In this document: positions 34,521 to 42,883 of the stretch, piece after piece
Layout: the number at the start of each line of letters is the position of its first letter
Numbering within the stretch: the first letter of the stretch is position 1
From: Oscillospiraceae bacterium
GTDB lineage: Bacteria; Bacillota; Clostridia; Oscillospirales; Oscillospiraceae
Reading direction: 5' to 3'
Assembly: GCA_017632775.1 (NCBI GenBank)
Contig: JAGBQR010000032.1
Coordinates: 1-64,000 of the forward strand
DNA: 64,000 nt
The notes under the pieces: generated by a model
Seen by the model: the letters and a program-made list of their open reading frames with translations, nothing else
Database searches by the model: none
Told to the model about the DNA's origin: nothing
Translations under genes and position numbers: made by a program

Positions 34521-35153
34521 TCAGTCGAAGTCCGCTTGCTGTAAGACGGATTTTTCGCTTTTGAGGCGGTAACCGAGTTCCAGCAGATCACTGCGGGTGA
34601 GAGGATGAGGATTCTCGTCAGGGAGCAGAGTCAGCTGTGCCTGCTGGGCACGGATCGTCTCCGCAGCCAGGTCAATAAGCTCCGCTTCCAGCTGAGTATG
34701 TGTTTTCAGGCCGTCCGGGGTGATATGGATCACTTCGTACCCGAGCATGGACAAGGCACGCGAAACAAGAATGCCCCTGTGACCGGAAGCCGGGTCGGCA
34801 GTTTCCTCCATAAGTGCCGGCACCACTCCGCGTTCCAGACCGATTTCAAGGCGTGAAACCCCGCTTCGGAAGGCTTCTGTTGCGGCGAATGCCTCAAAAT
34901 CAACACGGCCTTCCCGGGACAGGGCGGGATCATCCTGCGGTCCGCTGAATTCCCGGGCAAAGCTTAGATAGGTGATCCCCTCCTGAAAAAGGAAATCCTG
35001 AAGAACCTCCGCATCGAACTGCGGAAGTATTGCAGAACGGGGCACTCCCCGGAGATCGATCAGCGCATCGATCTCATTCGCTTTCAGTCTGGAAAGAAAA
35101 TCGGTCCTGTCCGGAAAGGCTGCGAAACCGATCGTATACAGTCGTGCTTTCAT
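34521..35153 (-). CDS. DUF488 family protein
   Basis: The 210-aa protein begins LYTIGFAAFP and has LIDLRGVPRS, TYLSFAREFSG and a helical tail with HPLTRSDLLELGYRL, matching the DUF488 family, whose fold includes conserved Arg and Cys/Glu residues but whose role is unknown. No catalytic claim is made. It is first in a two-gene transcript with the P-loop kinase. Confidence 0.8.
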   Translation of the reverse strand: MKARLYTIGFAAFPDRTDFLSRLKANEIDALIDLRGVPRSAILPQFDAEVLQDFLFQEGITYLSFAREFSGPQDDPALSREGRVDFEAFAATEAFRSGVSRLEIGLERGVVPALMEETADPASGHRGILVSRALSMLGYEVIHITPDGLKTHTQLEAELIDLAAETIRAQQAQLTLLPDENPHPLTRSDLLELGYRLKSEKSVLQQADFD

Positions 35154-35185
35154 AGTATTCAGCCTCTGAGAAGGAATTTTGAGAG

Positions 35186-35214
35186 ATTATAGCATTCAGA
35201 AGGGAAAATTTCAA
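35186..35214 (-). promoter_or_regulatory. Promoter of the DUF488-kinase transcript
   Basis: On the minus strand, TTGAAA (35214-35209) and TATAAT (35191-35186) with 17-bp spacing. Confidence 0.8.
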
Positions 35215-35221
35215 TTTTCCG

Positions 35222-35253
35222 GACTAATTTCAGCATTATTGATAAAATTAGTC
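35222..35253. repeat. 9-bp inverted repeat in the 35154-35526 gap
   Basis: GACTAATTT at 35222-35230 is the exact reverse complement of AAATTAGTC at 35245-35253, with 14 bases between. It lies just upstream of the DUF488 promoter and could be an operator. The rest of the 373-base gap is AT-rich and shows no gene apart from the promoter of the HPr-like gene. Confidence 0.6.
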
Positions 35254-35470
35254 TGCAAAAACCGCAATTCTGCCTAAAAAGAAAAGAAAAAAGGATCTAT
35301 AGTGAGCGGAATAGCGGGAAACTGGTGACTATTCTGTGCGGAAATCCTTGAAAATCAACGCTTTCCGGCATTTATGAAGGAGAATTCGTGTCGGAAGGAT
35401 CAGATGGTTAAAAGCCTTTAAATATTTTTTTGTAGGACTTCACAAAATAGAGGGAAAAGTCTGAAAAGTA

Positions 35471-35500
35471 TTGACACAGCAAGGGTTTTGCTGTTATTGT
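35471..35500 (+). promoter_or_regulatory. Promoter and internal inverted repeat of the HPr-like gene
   Basis: TTGACA (35471-35476) and TATTGT (35495-35500) have 18-bp spacing. Between them lies a perfect 7-bp inverted repeat, ACAGCAA (35476-35482) with TTGCTGT (35488-35494). It fills the spacer and could bind a repressor. Confidence 0.65.
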
Positions 35501-35526
35501 GGCTACAGCAAGAGGAAGGAGTATAT

Positions 35527-35811
35527 ATGATCAGTAGAGAAATTCAGATCGAAAACAAAGTGGGACTGTATGCCAAGCCGGCGACGCAGTTCACCCAGTG
35601 TGCCACATCCTTCCGCAGTGATATTTATGTCCAGCGCAACGAAAAGCGTGCGAACGCAAAAAGCCTGCTCGGCATCCTGTCGCTAGCAATCTGCTGCGGT
35701 ACGACGATCACACTGACAGCGGAAGGCCCGGACGAAAAAGAAGCCATTGAAGCCCTGGAAGCATTGTTAACAAAAGAACTGGACGAAAACAGCAGCACTG
35801 TTTTCGCATGA
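35527..35811 (+). CDS. HPr/Crh-like protein lacking the phosphocarrier histidine
   Basis: The 94-aa protein has the full HPr fold pattern, but the active-site motif is GLYAKPA. Position 15, the histidine phosphorylated by PTS Enzyme I, is Tyr. Ser46, the target of HPr kinase, is retained in NAKSLLGI. This is the state of Bacillus Crh, where residue 15 is Gln. Crh does not carry phosphate to sugars but, when Ser46 is phosphorylated, co-activates CcpA in carbon catabolite repression. A regulatory role is therefore inferred. No other PTS gene, hprK or ccpA is nearby. ATG 35527 follows AGGAAGGAG. Confidence 0.85.
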   Translation: MISREIQIENKVGLYAKPATQFTQCATSFRSDIYVQRNEKRANAKSLLGILSLAICCGTTITLTAEGPDEKEAIEALEALLTKELDENSSTVFA

Positions 35812-35850
35812 TTGTTCAAAAAGATCCTCTCTCTGACCTTTTTGATCGCT

Positions 35851-35903
35851 GATCAAAAAACCGGAAGTCGGCACATGCCGCTTCCGGTTTTTTGTTTTTG
35901 ATC
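35851..35903. terminator. Long bidirectional terminator after the HPr-like gene
   Basis: AAAAAACCGGAAG (35855-35867) pairs with CTTCCGGTTTTTT (35881-35893), with an inner CGGCA/TGCCG stem and outer GATC arms. T runs occur on both strands; its right arm overlaps the end of the TerB-like gene. Confidence 0.9.
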
Positions 35904-36666
35904 AGCTTCTGTTCACAACAGCGATCGTACGAAGAAGGTCATCGATCTGAGCATTGATGGAAAGAACGGTCTCCGGGTCGGATTCTGTCGCCAGCTGTCT
36001 GCGGAGAGCCGATACTTTGGTGCGCAGCTGTATGTCCAGTTTTTCTCTCACAGCAGAGGAAACATTCTCATTCTCCAGAATCTTGCGGATCTGGCTGTTC
36101 TGCTTCATGAGACTGAAGGCATTGCCCATGGAATAGGGAACATCCGAACCAATGGTGTTCAGTCCGTTCGCTGCTGCATGGGCCACAGCGGAGGAAAGCT
36201 GGCCGCGGAGGAGCGTGATCGATGAAGTGAATTCCTCGGAAAAGAAGCTGCGCAGGTTGCTAAGCAGCTTTTCTGCGGAATCCCCGGGTGAAGAGGAAGA
36301 AAAGGATTCTTCCACTTCTTCCAGGGAAGGCTCGTCCAGGGAAATGAGCCGGCAGATCTCACGCATGCCGTTCTTCTCGGCAAGAGAATAGTCGCCGTCT
36401 GCATAACAGAGTGAAACAAGCTCTGAAACGAGCCACAGCTTCATTTTTACTGAACGGATTCCGGCTGTGATCTGCTCGATGGGTTCCTCGTGAGCGCGGA
36501 TGCTGCTCACGATGGTCTCCATCTCTGCGGCAGTAAAGCCGAGGCTCTTTCCGAGAGAGTGGTAATAGGTCAGTTCATCCGGTGAGAGAGTATCGTCGCG
36601 CAGAGAGATATACAAGAGCGTCTTCAGATAGGCTTCCTCTTCGGTCATGATCTTCTTCTGTTCCAT
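35902..36666 (-). CDS. TerB-like helical protein of unknown function
   Basis: The 254-aa soluble, acidic protein has an N-terminal all-helical region (about 8-115) resembling the TerB fold: LLYISLRDDTLSPDELTYYH, then VSELVSLCYADGDYSLAEKN, in which an Asp-Gly-Asp with following Glu recalls the TerB metal site. The remainder is helical with a Ser-rich acidic insert (about 120-135) and a coiled-coil-like tail. No enzyme motif is visible. It lies 12 bases after degV and is probably co-transcribed with it. Confidence 0.6.
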   Translation of the reverse strand: MEQKKIMTEEEAYLKTLLYISLRDDTLSPDELTYYHSLGKSLGFTAAEMETIVSSIRAHEEPIEQITAGIRSVKMKLWLVSELVSLCYADGDYSLAEKNGMREICRLISLDEPSLEEVEESFSSSSPGDSAEKLLSNLRSFFSEEFTSSITLLRGQLSSAVAHAAANGLNTIGSDVPYSMGNAFSLMKQNSQIRKILENENVSSAVREKLDIQLRTKVSALRRQLATESDPETVLSINAQIDDLLRTIAVVNRS

Positions 36667-36678
36667 TTTTACTCTCCG

Positions 36679-37533
36679 TTACTGTTCTTTTCGGATAAAT
36701 AGTACGCCCAGAGTCTGGGGACCGCAACGCGTGGTAATCGTGGAGCCGGCAACGGTCTCATCGATTTCTTCTACATCCGGGCAGAGCTCTCTCACCAGCT
36801 GCTTCACGCTCTCCACTGTCTCCGGAGCACAGCGGGTGTGCGTGACGAAAATGCGGTGCATGTCGATTCCGTTGCTGCGGTCTTTCAGGCGGTCCTGCAC
36901 ATAGCTGCGGATCACGTTGTCGATGCCGCCGCGGTATTTTTTGCCCGGTTCCATATGTCCGTCCTTTACATTGATTGCGGGCTTGATATGGAATAGATTG
37001 GCTCCGAATGCAGCCAGAGCGGAGCAGCGTCCGCCTTTGTACAGATAGTCCAGCTGATTGACGGCAAAGCTGGCTTCCACGCGAGGGACGAGACTGCGGC
37101 ATTCAGCAAGGATCTCATCCACGGAACAGCCTTCCCGGACCATTTCTGCCGCGCGCAGGATGATGAGTCCTTCACCGGTGGAGAGATTGTATGTATCAAA
37201 CGGATATACGCCGCCGATTTCCTCCGCGGCGATGCAGGCGTTCTGATATGAACTGGAGAACAGACTGCTGATGCAGAAGCAGATCACCTCGTCGTTCTGT
37301 TCACGCCAGGACTGAAAGACTTTCGTAAAATCGCCCACGCTGACAGCGCTGGTCTTCGGCAGATTGCCGGATGCTTCCACATATGCGTAGATATCTTCCG
37401 GAGTTATATCGATCCCGTCCAGGCCGCTTTTTTCGCCGAGCGTGACGGTGAGAGGGACGATGCCGATGTCAAACTTCCGGATCAGTTCTTCGGAAAGGTC
37501 ACAGGTGCTGTCGGCAAGGATTTTGATCGCCAT
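36679..37533 (-). CDS. DegV-family fatty-acid-binding protein (FakB-like)
   Basis: The 284-aa protein starts ADSTCDLS, the DegV signature, and keeps the fatty-acid carboxylate-binding TSAVSVGDF segment and a late GxxTxxG-like loop. DegV/FakB proteins bind free fatty acids and present them to the kinase FakA for phosphorylation and phospholipid synthesis. No fakA is in the window. GGAGGT precedes ATG 37533. The promoter carries an inverted repeat at 37574-37591. Confidence 0.9.
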   Translation of the reverse strand: MAIKILADSTCDLSEELIRKFDIGIVPLTVTLGEKSGLDGIDITPEDIYAYVEASGNLPKTSAVSVGDFTKVFQSWREQNDEVICFCISSLFSSSYQNACIAAEEIGGVYPFDTYNLSTGEGLIILRAAEMVREGCSVDEILAECRSLVPRVEASFAVNQLDYLYKGGRCSALAAFGANLFHIKPAINVKDGHMEPGKKYRGGIDNVIRSYVQDRLKDRSNGIDMHRIFVTHTRCAPETVESVKQLVRELCPDVEEIDETVAGSTITTRCGPQTLGVLFIRKEQ

Positions 37534-37573
37534 AAAAGTGGACCTCCATAGAGAGTGTTTTTTACGGTATTTC

Positions 37574-37629
37574 TAACAATACAGATTGTTAACCTCTAAA
37601 TTATACACTATCCAGTCGCGCTATTGCAA
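37574..37629 (-). promoter_or_regulatory. degV promoter with a downstream inverted repeat
   Basis: On the minus strand, TTGCAA (37629-37624) and TATAAT (37605-37600) have 18-bp spacing. Nine bases downstream lies TAACAAT-N4-ATTGTTA (37574-37591), a perfect 7-bp inverted repeat over the early transcribed region, a likely operator. Confidence 0.72.
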
Positions 37630-37655
37630 GAAACATTTAAAGTGTGGAATGCTCC

Positions 37656-37710
37656 GGAAATGAACAGGGACGCATCAGGCATGAGTCCTGATGCGTCCCT
37701 GTTCATTTCC
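37656..37710. terminator. 24-bp perfect hairpin between degV and the MORN-like lipoprotein gene
   Basis: Positions 37656-37679 pair without mismatch with 37687-37710, leaving a 7-nt loop. It lies seven bases past the lipoprotein stop. No T tract follows on the minus strand, so it may protect the 3' end rather than terminate. Confidence 0.65.
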
Positions 37711-37716
37711 GTGGGA

Positions 37717-39039
37717 TCAGTAGGAACCTTCGTCCAGCAGTTTTCCGTCTTCCCCGTAGTGGCGGTAGCCGGTACGGACGCCGGATTCGTCCAGGATGTA
37801 TTCGTATTTTTCCTTCATTCTTCCGTTCGGGGAGAAAACGGTCTCCGACGATACAGAACCGTTTTCATCGTAGGTGATGGTACGGTAGTCGAGCAGATTG
37901 TTTTCACCGTCATAATGTTCAGTCCGGATGACAAGACCGCTCTCTTCATAGAACGTGAGGGTGATGCTTTCGGCAGCTCCGGCTGCGCTGAGTGTCTCAG
38001 TGCGGACTAAGCGGCCGGCATCATCATAGGAATAGAGCACCTTTCCGTGCGGTGCACCTTCCATAAAGAAACGATCTTCGGAAAGGAATCCGTTTGCATC
38101 ATAACACTTCTCCTGAAAGGGAGTGCCGTCGGAGGCGCAGGATAGCACCGAGGAAAGCAGACCGGTGTGGATATCGGTGCGGTAGTCGGTGCGTTCTCCG
38201 TCTTCCGCGTCATAGGAAACGATCTCAAACCCGTCGGCGAAAGTGCTCTCCACAGTGTAGCCGTCCGGATAGACGGTCTTCTTTGCAAGGAGCGTACCGT
38301 CTGCTGAGAAGGAAAGCGTGTCGCTGGAAGAAGCTTCTCCGGTCTCAGCCTCGCAGGAGAGGAAGAGCACCGTTATGCTGCCGTCGTCCGCCACAGAGTA
38401 GCTGGTTTCGCTGCTCCTCACGCCCGGAGTATCGTAGCAGGTAAAATCTCTGCTTTTTTCCTCAAGTGCCGGAGCGAGAGACCAGCGTGTATAGGTACGG
38501 TCAGGAAGCTCGGCCGTGGGCGAAGCAAAGGTCTCGCGTTCCAGACCGAACCAGGTGGTGCTGACGGAACGGAGCTCATTGGCCAGATCATCAAAATAGC
38601 GGTCGGTCCGGACCATTACGCGGTCGTTCTCATAGTAGTTGACATGCTCCTCGGACCCGTCTTCGCGGACCATGGAGGTCCATTCGGAGAGAAGTTCACC
38701 CTCCGCAGAGAGAGTGCGGGAGGAGAGCAGTACCTTATTGGCATCGAGCTTGTCCTCCAGCATGCCGGTGACCTCTCCTGAGGGATCATAATACGTTGTG
38801 ACTGTGATATAATCCCCGGTGTCAGTCCGGTCTGTGACGGCTTCCCGAAGAAGAGTGCCGTCTTCACTGCGGTATTCTTCACGGATCGGATATTCTGCGG
38901 CCTGCGGTTCTTCTTCCGGAGCTGCGACAGAAGGGGAGGCGTTCTCCGTCCCGCCGGCTGCAGGGATTTCCGCACCTGAGCAGGCGCAGAGCAGCAGAAG
39001 CAGGCACAGCGAAAACAGAATCACTGCGGATTTTTTCAT
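37717..39039 (-). CDS. Secreted lipoprotein with YD/MORN-like repeats
   Basis: The 440-aa protein has a lipoprotein signal (LLLLLCACSG, lipid-modified Cys about residue 20), a Glu/Ala-rich spacer, then many short beta repeats of the form Y-x-x-D/E-x-G-x-L with about 20-30-residue spacing. Examples are SYDDAGRLVRTETLS, YDGENNLLDYRTITYDENGS and YGEDGKLLDEGSY. Such repeats occur in YwqK/MORN-type antitoxin-like proteins and in YD-repeat surface proteins. No enzymatic motif is present. The function is unknown; it should be attached to the outer face of the membrane. Confidence 0.78.
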   Translation of the reverse strand: MKKSAVILFSLCLLLLLCACSGAEIPAAGGTENASPSVAAPEEEPQAAEYPIREEYRSEDGTLLREAVTDRTDTGDYITVTTYYDPSGEVTGMLEDKLDANKVLLSSRTLSAEGELLSEWTSMVREDGSEEHVNYYENDRVMVRTDRYFDDLANELRSVSTTWFGLERETFASPTAELPDRTYTRWSLAPALEEKSRDFTCYDTPGVRSSETSYSVADDGSITVLFLSCEAETGEASSSDTLSFSADGTLLAKKTVYPDGYTVESTFADGFEIVSYDAEDGERTDYRTDIHTGLLSSVLSCASDGTPFQEKCYDANGFLSEDRFFMEGAPHGKVLYSYDDAGRLVRTETLSAAGAAESITLTFYEESGLVIRTEHYDGENNLLDYRTITYDENGSVSSETVFSPNGRMKEKYEYILDESGVRTGYRHYGEDGKLLDEGSY

Positions 39040-39254
39040 TTTAGATCCTCCATTTGCAGAAAAAAGGATGGCATAATAACATTGCCGCGACCATAAAATA
39101 GCACAGCGAAAGGAAAAAGTCCAAGCCGGGCGGGCAAAAGACAGGATTATTTACCGACCGTTCATACTTTGCCGCATCCTTCCCATCTTTATAAACAAAC
39201 CTCGCGTTGATGACGATTTGCTATCAAAAAAGCGAAAAAATGATCGGCTTTCGA

Positions 39255-39283
39255 TTGCCATGCCCGCCGCAGACTGATATAAT
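39255..39283 (+). promoter_or_regulatory. Promoter of the DUF6273-like lipoprotein gene
   Basis: TTGCCA (39255-39260) and TATAAT (39278-39283) with 17-bp spacing. The remainder of the 39040-39346 gap shows no gene; a promoter for the minus-strand lipoprotein must be here, but none is clear. Confidence 0.8.
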
Positions 39284-39346
39284 AATAACACTTAAACACA
39301 GACGGGAAGGCAACACTCCGATAGATAAGAATAAAGGAGGATGAAA

Positions 39347-40495
39347 ATGAAAAAGTTCGTTCAGATCACATCGATGCTGCTCATGGCTGTGATGCTGTTT
39401 TCCCTGTGCGCCTGCGGTTTGGGGAACATCGGCAAGATCAAAAAAATCGAAACGATTCCGACGATCCAGCAGACCACGGTCGAAACGCCGGCGCCTGCCC
39501 CTGCGGTGGACGAAAAGGCTGGGTCGTATGAAGCGGCGCTTGCGATGATGGTCGACGAGGACTACGAAGGCGCTGCAGCTGCCTTTGAAGCGCTCGGGGA
39601 TTATAAGGATTCCGCGGAAAGAGCGGCACAGGCCCGTGAAAAGATGCAGGATAACCGCTATCAGGAAGCAGTGGCTCTGATGGAAGCCGGCGAGATCCGC
39701 GAAGCCTTTGCAGCATTCAACACGATGCCCGGCTATAAGGATGTCGATGAACGCATGGCACAGCTGCAGGACCTGGTGGCCATGCAGGATGAGCTGGCAG
39801 GCGCGAAAGAAAGAGACATCGTTACGTTCGGTACCTTTGAACAGGATAACAAGAGAGAGACAGAGTCCGAACCGATCGAATGGATTGTGATCGGAAAAGA
39901 AGACGACAGCCTGACTCTTCTGAGCCTTTATGTGCTGGTATGCGGTCCCTACCATGAAGAGCGTTCAGACATCACCTGGGAAGACTCGGCTCTCCGCCAC
40001 TGGCTGAACGACGAGTTTATCTCCGCCGCTTTCTCGGGAGATGAGCGGAATCTGCTGGTACTTACCACAGTGCCGCCCCACGGCAACCCCAAATATCCCT
40101 ATGACTTTCAGAACAACCCGATCACTCCCGGAAATGAAACGAACGACCGGGTATGGATCCTGAGCGAAGAGGAAGCCAAGGCACTGCCGGCCTCCATCCT
40201 GAAAGCGGAATCCACCAAGTATGCAAAATCCGGAGGATTTGGGCTTTCATCCGGAGGATCTTATCATTTTTCGCTCGTCGACCCCACTGTAGGCTGGTGG
40301 GCAGATAACCAGGGCACTATGCAGCGTGAGGAAACTTATGTGGATTACAGCACGAACTGGTGGCTTCGTACGCCTGGTGACCTGCAGCGCAAAGCCATGT
40401 ATGTCAGTTCTGCAGGCAAACTGATGTATGAAGGCTACTATGTGAATATGCAGCAGTTCGGTATCCGTCCGGTCATCTGCGTGAAAGTAGGCTGA
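39347..40495 (+). CDS. Lipoprotein with helical repeats and a DUF6273-like domain
   Basis: The 382-aa protein has a lipobox (MLFSLCAC), helical repeats of TPR type (about 60-150: ALAMMVDEDYEGAAAAFEAL, then a second AVALMEAGEIREAFAAFNTM), and a C-terminal beta-rich domain (about 155-382). The latter has IEWIVIGKEDDSLTLLS, SALRHWLNDEF, DRVWILSEEEA, WWLRTPGD and a final FGIRPVICVKV. These motifs match the DUF6273 domain seen in many Clostridia surface proteins. ATG 39341 is also in frame, but AAAGGAGG ends next to it, so ATG 39347 is preferred. Confidence 0.82.
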   Translation: MKKFVQITSMLLMAVMLFSLCACGLGNIGKIKKIETIPTIQQTTVETPAPAPAVDEKAGSYEAALAMMVDEDYEGAAAAFEALGDYKDSAERAAQAREKMQDNRYQEAVALMEAGEIREAFAAFNTMPGYKDVDERMAQLQDLVAMQDELAGAKERDIVTFGTFEQDNKRETESEPIEWIVIGKEDDSLTLLSLYVLVCGPYHEERSDITWEDSALRHWLNDEFISAAFSGDERNLLVLTTVPPHGNPKYPYDFQNNPITPGNETNDRVWILSEEEAKALPASILKAESTKYAKSGGFGLSSGGSYHFSLVDPTVGWWADNQGTMQREETYVDYSTNWWLRTPGDLQRKAMYVSSAGKLMYEGYYVNMQQFGIRPVICVKVG

Positions 40496-40645
40496 GATTC
40501 CGCGCGGATAATGGTCGTATTTCTCCCTGACGGGAGAATACGGGGCTGTAATGTTCACAAATTACGGTTTATTTCCTCCTGCCGTGTGATATAATGAAGC
40601 ATGAAAAGAAATGAATGGATTATTTCCGGGAAGGAGGAGATCACC

Positions 40646-41326
40646 ATGTATTCAGGCATTTATTACATACTTTCGATCATCCTGCTCATCGTCAGCCTGA
40701 TCATTTCTGCCCGGGTGAAGTCGCTGTTCAAAAAGTACTCCCAGGCGCAGGCCCCGTATACCGGACGGCAGGTGGCGGAACGGATCCTGCGGGCCAACGG
40801 GATCCATGATGTGGCGATTGTCGGAGTAGGCGGGAACCTCACGGATAACTACAATCCTCTGAAAAAAACCCTGAATCTCTCACAGAACGTCATCGACACA
40901 CCATCCGTGGCGGCGGTGGCCATCGCGGCACACGAGAGCGGCCATGCCATCCAGCATGCTGAGGGCTATGTTCCCCTCACGATCCGCAAGACGCTGGTGC
41001 CGGCCGCCAATATCTGCTCGGGAGCATCGTATATCTTCGTGATCCTTGGCTTGTTTCTGCAGCGCTTCACGTTCCTGATCGATATCGGGGTCCTGCTGTT
41101 TGCTGTGGTGGTGCTGGTACATTTCATCACACTGCCTGTGGAAGTGAACGCTTCGCGTCGGGCATTGGCAAGTCTGGAATCGATGGGTCTTGTGGCAAAT
41201 GAGGAATCTGAAACGATGGCCAGAAAGCTGCTGCGGGCTGCAGCGATGACCTATTTTGTCTCGCTTGCTTCCGTGATGGTGCAGTTTCTGCGGCTGCTCA
41301 CGATCGCAACAGGAAGAAGAAAGTAA
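40646..41326 (+). CDS. Membrane zinc metalloprotease, YugP family
   Basis: The 226-aa protein has an N-terminal membrane segment, the zinc-binding HESGH in AAHESGHAIQHAEG (about residues 98-111), and two or three further membrane segments. The family (PF04298) is widespread in Firmicutes with unknown substrate. A TATAAT at 40590-40595 may be its -10 box, with a poor -35. The upstream in-frame ATG near 40601 is less likely, because AAGGAGGAGA sits directly before ATG 40646. Confidence 0.88.
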   Translation: MYSGIYYILSIILLIVSLIISARVKSLFKKYSQAQAPYTGRQVAERILRANGIHDVAIVGVGGNLTDNYNPLKKTLNLSQNVIDTPSVAAVAIAAHESGHAIQHAEGYVPLTIRKTLVPAANICSGASYIFVILGLFLQRFTFLIDIGVLLFAVVVLVHFITLPVEVNASRRALASLESMGLVANEESETMARKLLRAAAMTYFVSLASVMVQFLRLLTIATGRRK

Positions 41327-41341
41327 AATAATACGGACCAG

Positions 41342-41381
41342 GAAAAAGAAAAGACGGCAGTATGCCGTCTTTTTCTTTTTT
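41342..41381. terminator. Bidirectional terminator between the protease and symporter genes
   Basis: AAAAGACGGCA and TGCCGTCTTTT with a GTA loop form the core stem; A and T runs extend on each side with one extra T. Confidence 0.88.
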
Positions 41382-41391
41382 TGGAGAAAGA

Positions 41392-42753
41392 TCAGACTGC
41401 CGGTCTTGACTCTTCCATCTCTTTCTGGATATCCATCTTCAGAAGGACGAGAAGCATGACGATCGAAACGATGCACGGTGCCCAGCCGAGCAGTGTGCAG
41501 ATGGTCTGCAGAGTGGCAGGCGTCTGGTTCAGTTTGAGAGCCTCGTTGAAGCCGGCGCGGGAAAGGGCCACGGCCATCAGCTGGACAGCGCCGGCTTCCG
41601 CAAGCTTGCTGGCAAGGTTGTCACCCGCTGCCACCATCGAGTCGATACGACGTCCGTTCTTCCACTCCACGATATCCGCGATGTTGTTCCGATTGGTATT
41701 GAACATTACGAAAGTGATCGTAGCACCGAGACCCACAGAAAGCGCGTTGATATAGATGCTTGCCAGGGAATAGGGATTGATGATAAACGGTATCTTTCCG
41801 AGGATCTGGACTGCGGCGCCAAGCAGCATGGTGTTCTTCCTGCCGATTCGGCTGTCGATCATCGGGGTGAAAACGGAGGCGAGGATCGCCACCACCAGAT
41901 ACACAGCCAGAATGGGCGTGGCCTTGGAACTGGCGCCGAGGATATATGCGGCATAGTAGTTGATGTTGTTCATCACCAGTGCTGTCGTGATCCCGTAGCA
42001 GATGATGTAAAACATGTTGAGGATCCAGGATTTGCACTTGAAGAGCATCCTGTAAGCCTGAAGCAGCGAGATGCGGCTGTTGTCTCCGGAAACCTGCTTC
42101 ACTCGTTCTTTTGTGGTAAAGTAATGGGCCAGGCAACCGAGTATGCAGATCACGCCCATGACCAGCGCGGTCTTGAACAGGGCTGGTGCGTCTCCGGTTC
42201 CGATGATGGCGCCTTCTCCCTGAAGACCGCCGAAAAGCCTGACGATCGGTGTCACGGCAACGGAGCCGATTCCGCTGCCCAGACATCCGCCCAGACTGCG
42301 GAATGCATTGATGGATTTGCGGTCGGCGTCGATGTTGCTGGCGAGAGAGCCCATGGAGTTATAGGGCATGGCGAGGAAGGTGTACAGTGCTTCAAACACA
42401 AAGTAGATCAGCAGACACAGGATGATTGTCAGCGTCTGCCCGGTCTTGAAATCCGAAAACATAAGCACAATGGTAACAGCCCAGGGCAGTGCGCACCAAA
42501 GTGCATAGGGGCGGACTTTTTCACCGTTGCGGAAGGTATGGTTTGCGGAGAAGATGCCGATGAGAGGATCGTTGATTGCATCCCAGATGGTCCCGAGTGT
42601 CAGGATGGTGCCGGCGGTAAGCACAGGCACTTTCAGCACGTTCGTCAGAAAAATCAGGTAATAGAGGTTTTTGAAATTAAAGACGATGTTGCTGGAGGTG
42701 GAGAAAGCCAGAAAGCCGAATTTCTCCTTCAGGCTGATCATGGTGTTCTTCAT
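41392..42753 (-). CDS. Sugar/cation symporter, GPH family of the MFS (MelB-like)
   Basis: The 453-aa protein has about twelve membrane segments. The family hallmark is the early WDAINDPLIGIFSANH, with the cation-binding Asp residues seen in MelB, and YNSMGSLASNIDADRKS in the cytoplasmic loop. Such carriers take up melibiose, glucuronides, xylosides or other glycosides with Na+ or H+. No glycosidase adjoins it, so the substrate is unknown. AAAGGAAGCGG precedes ATG 42753. Confidence 0.88.
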   Translation of the reverse strand: MKNTMISLKEKFGFLAFSTSSNIVFNFKNLYYLIFLTNVLKVPVLTAGTILTLGTIWDAINDPLIGIFSANHTFRNGEKVRPYALWCALPWAVTIVLMFSDFKTGQTLTIILCLLIYFVFEALYTFLAMPYNSMGSLASNIDADRKSINAFRSLGGCLGSGIGSVAVTPIVRLFGGLQGEGAIIGTGDAPALFKTALVMGVICILGCLAHYFTTKERVKQVSGDNSRISLLQAYRMLFKCKSWILNMFYIICYGITTALVMNNINYYAAYILGASSKATPILAVYLVVAILASVFTPMIDSRIGRKNTMLLGAAVQILGKIPFIINPYSLASIYINALSVGLGATITFVMFNTNRNNIADIVEWKNGRRIDSMVAAGDNLASKLAEAGAVQLMAVALSRAGFNEALKLNQTPATLQTICTLLGWAPCIVSIVMLLVLLKMDIQKEMEESRPAV

Positions 42754-42834
42754 TGTTCCGCTTCCTTTCGGAAAAGATGTCCCTATTGTATTTCGTCCGG
42801 CCCGGAAATTCAATACGGCAAGGCAATAAAGAAT

Positions 42835-42876
42835 AAAAAAGCGGAAGAGATAAAGGAATCTCTTCTGCTTTTTTCA
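42835..42876 (-). terminator. Terminator of the deacetylase/phosphatase transcript
   Basis: A 17-bp stem with one G-T wobble (42835-42851 with 42858-42874) and terminal T runs on both strands; it lies seven bases past the deacetylase stop. Confidence 0.85.
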
Positions 42877-42883
42877 GAGCACA

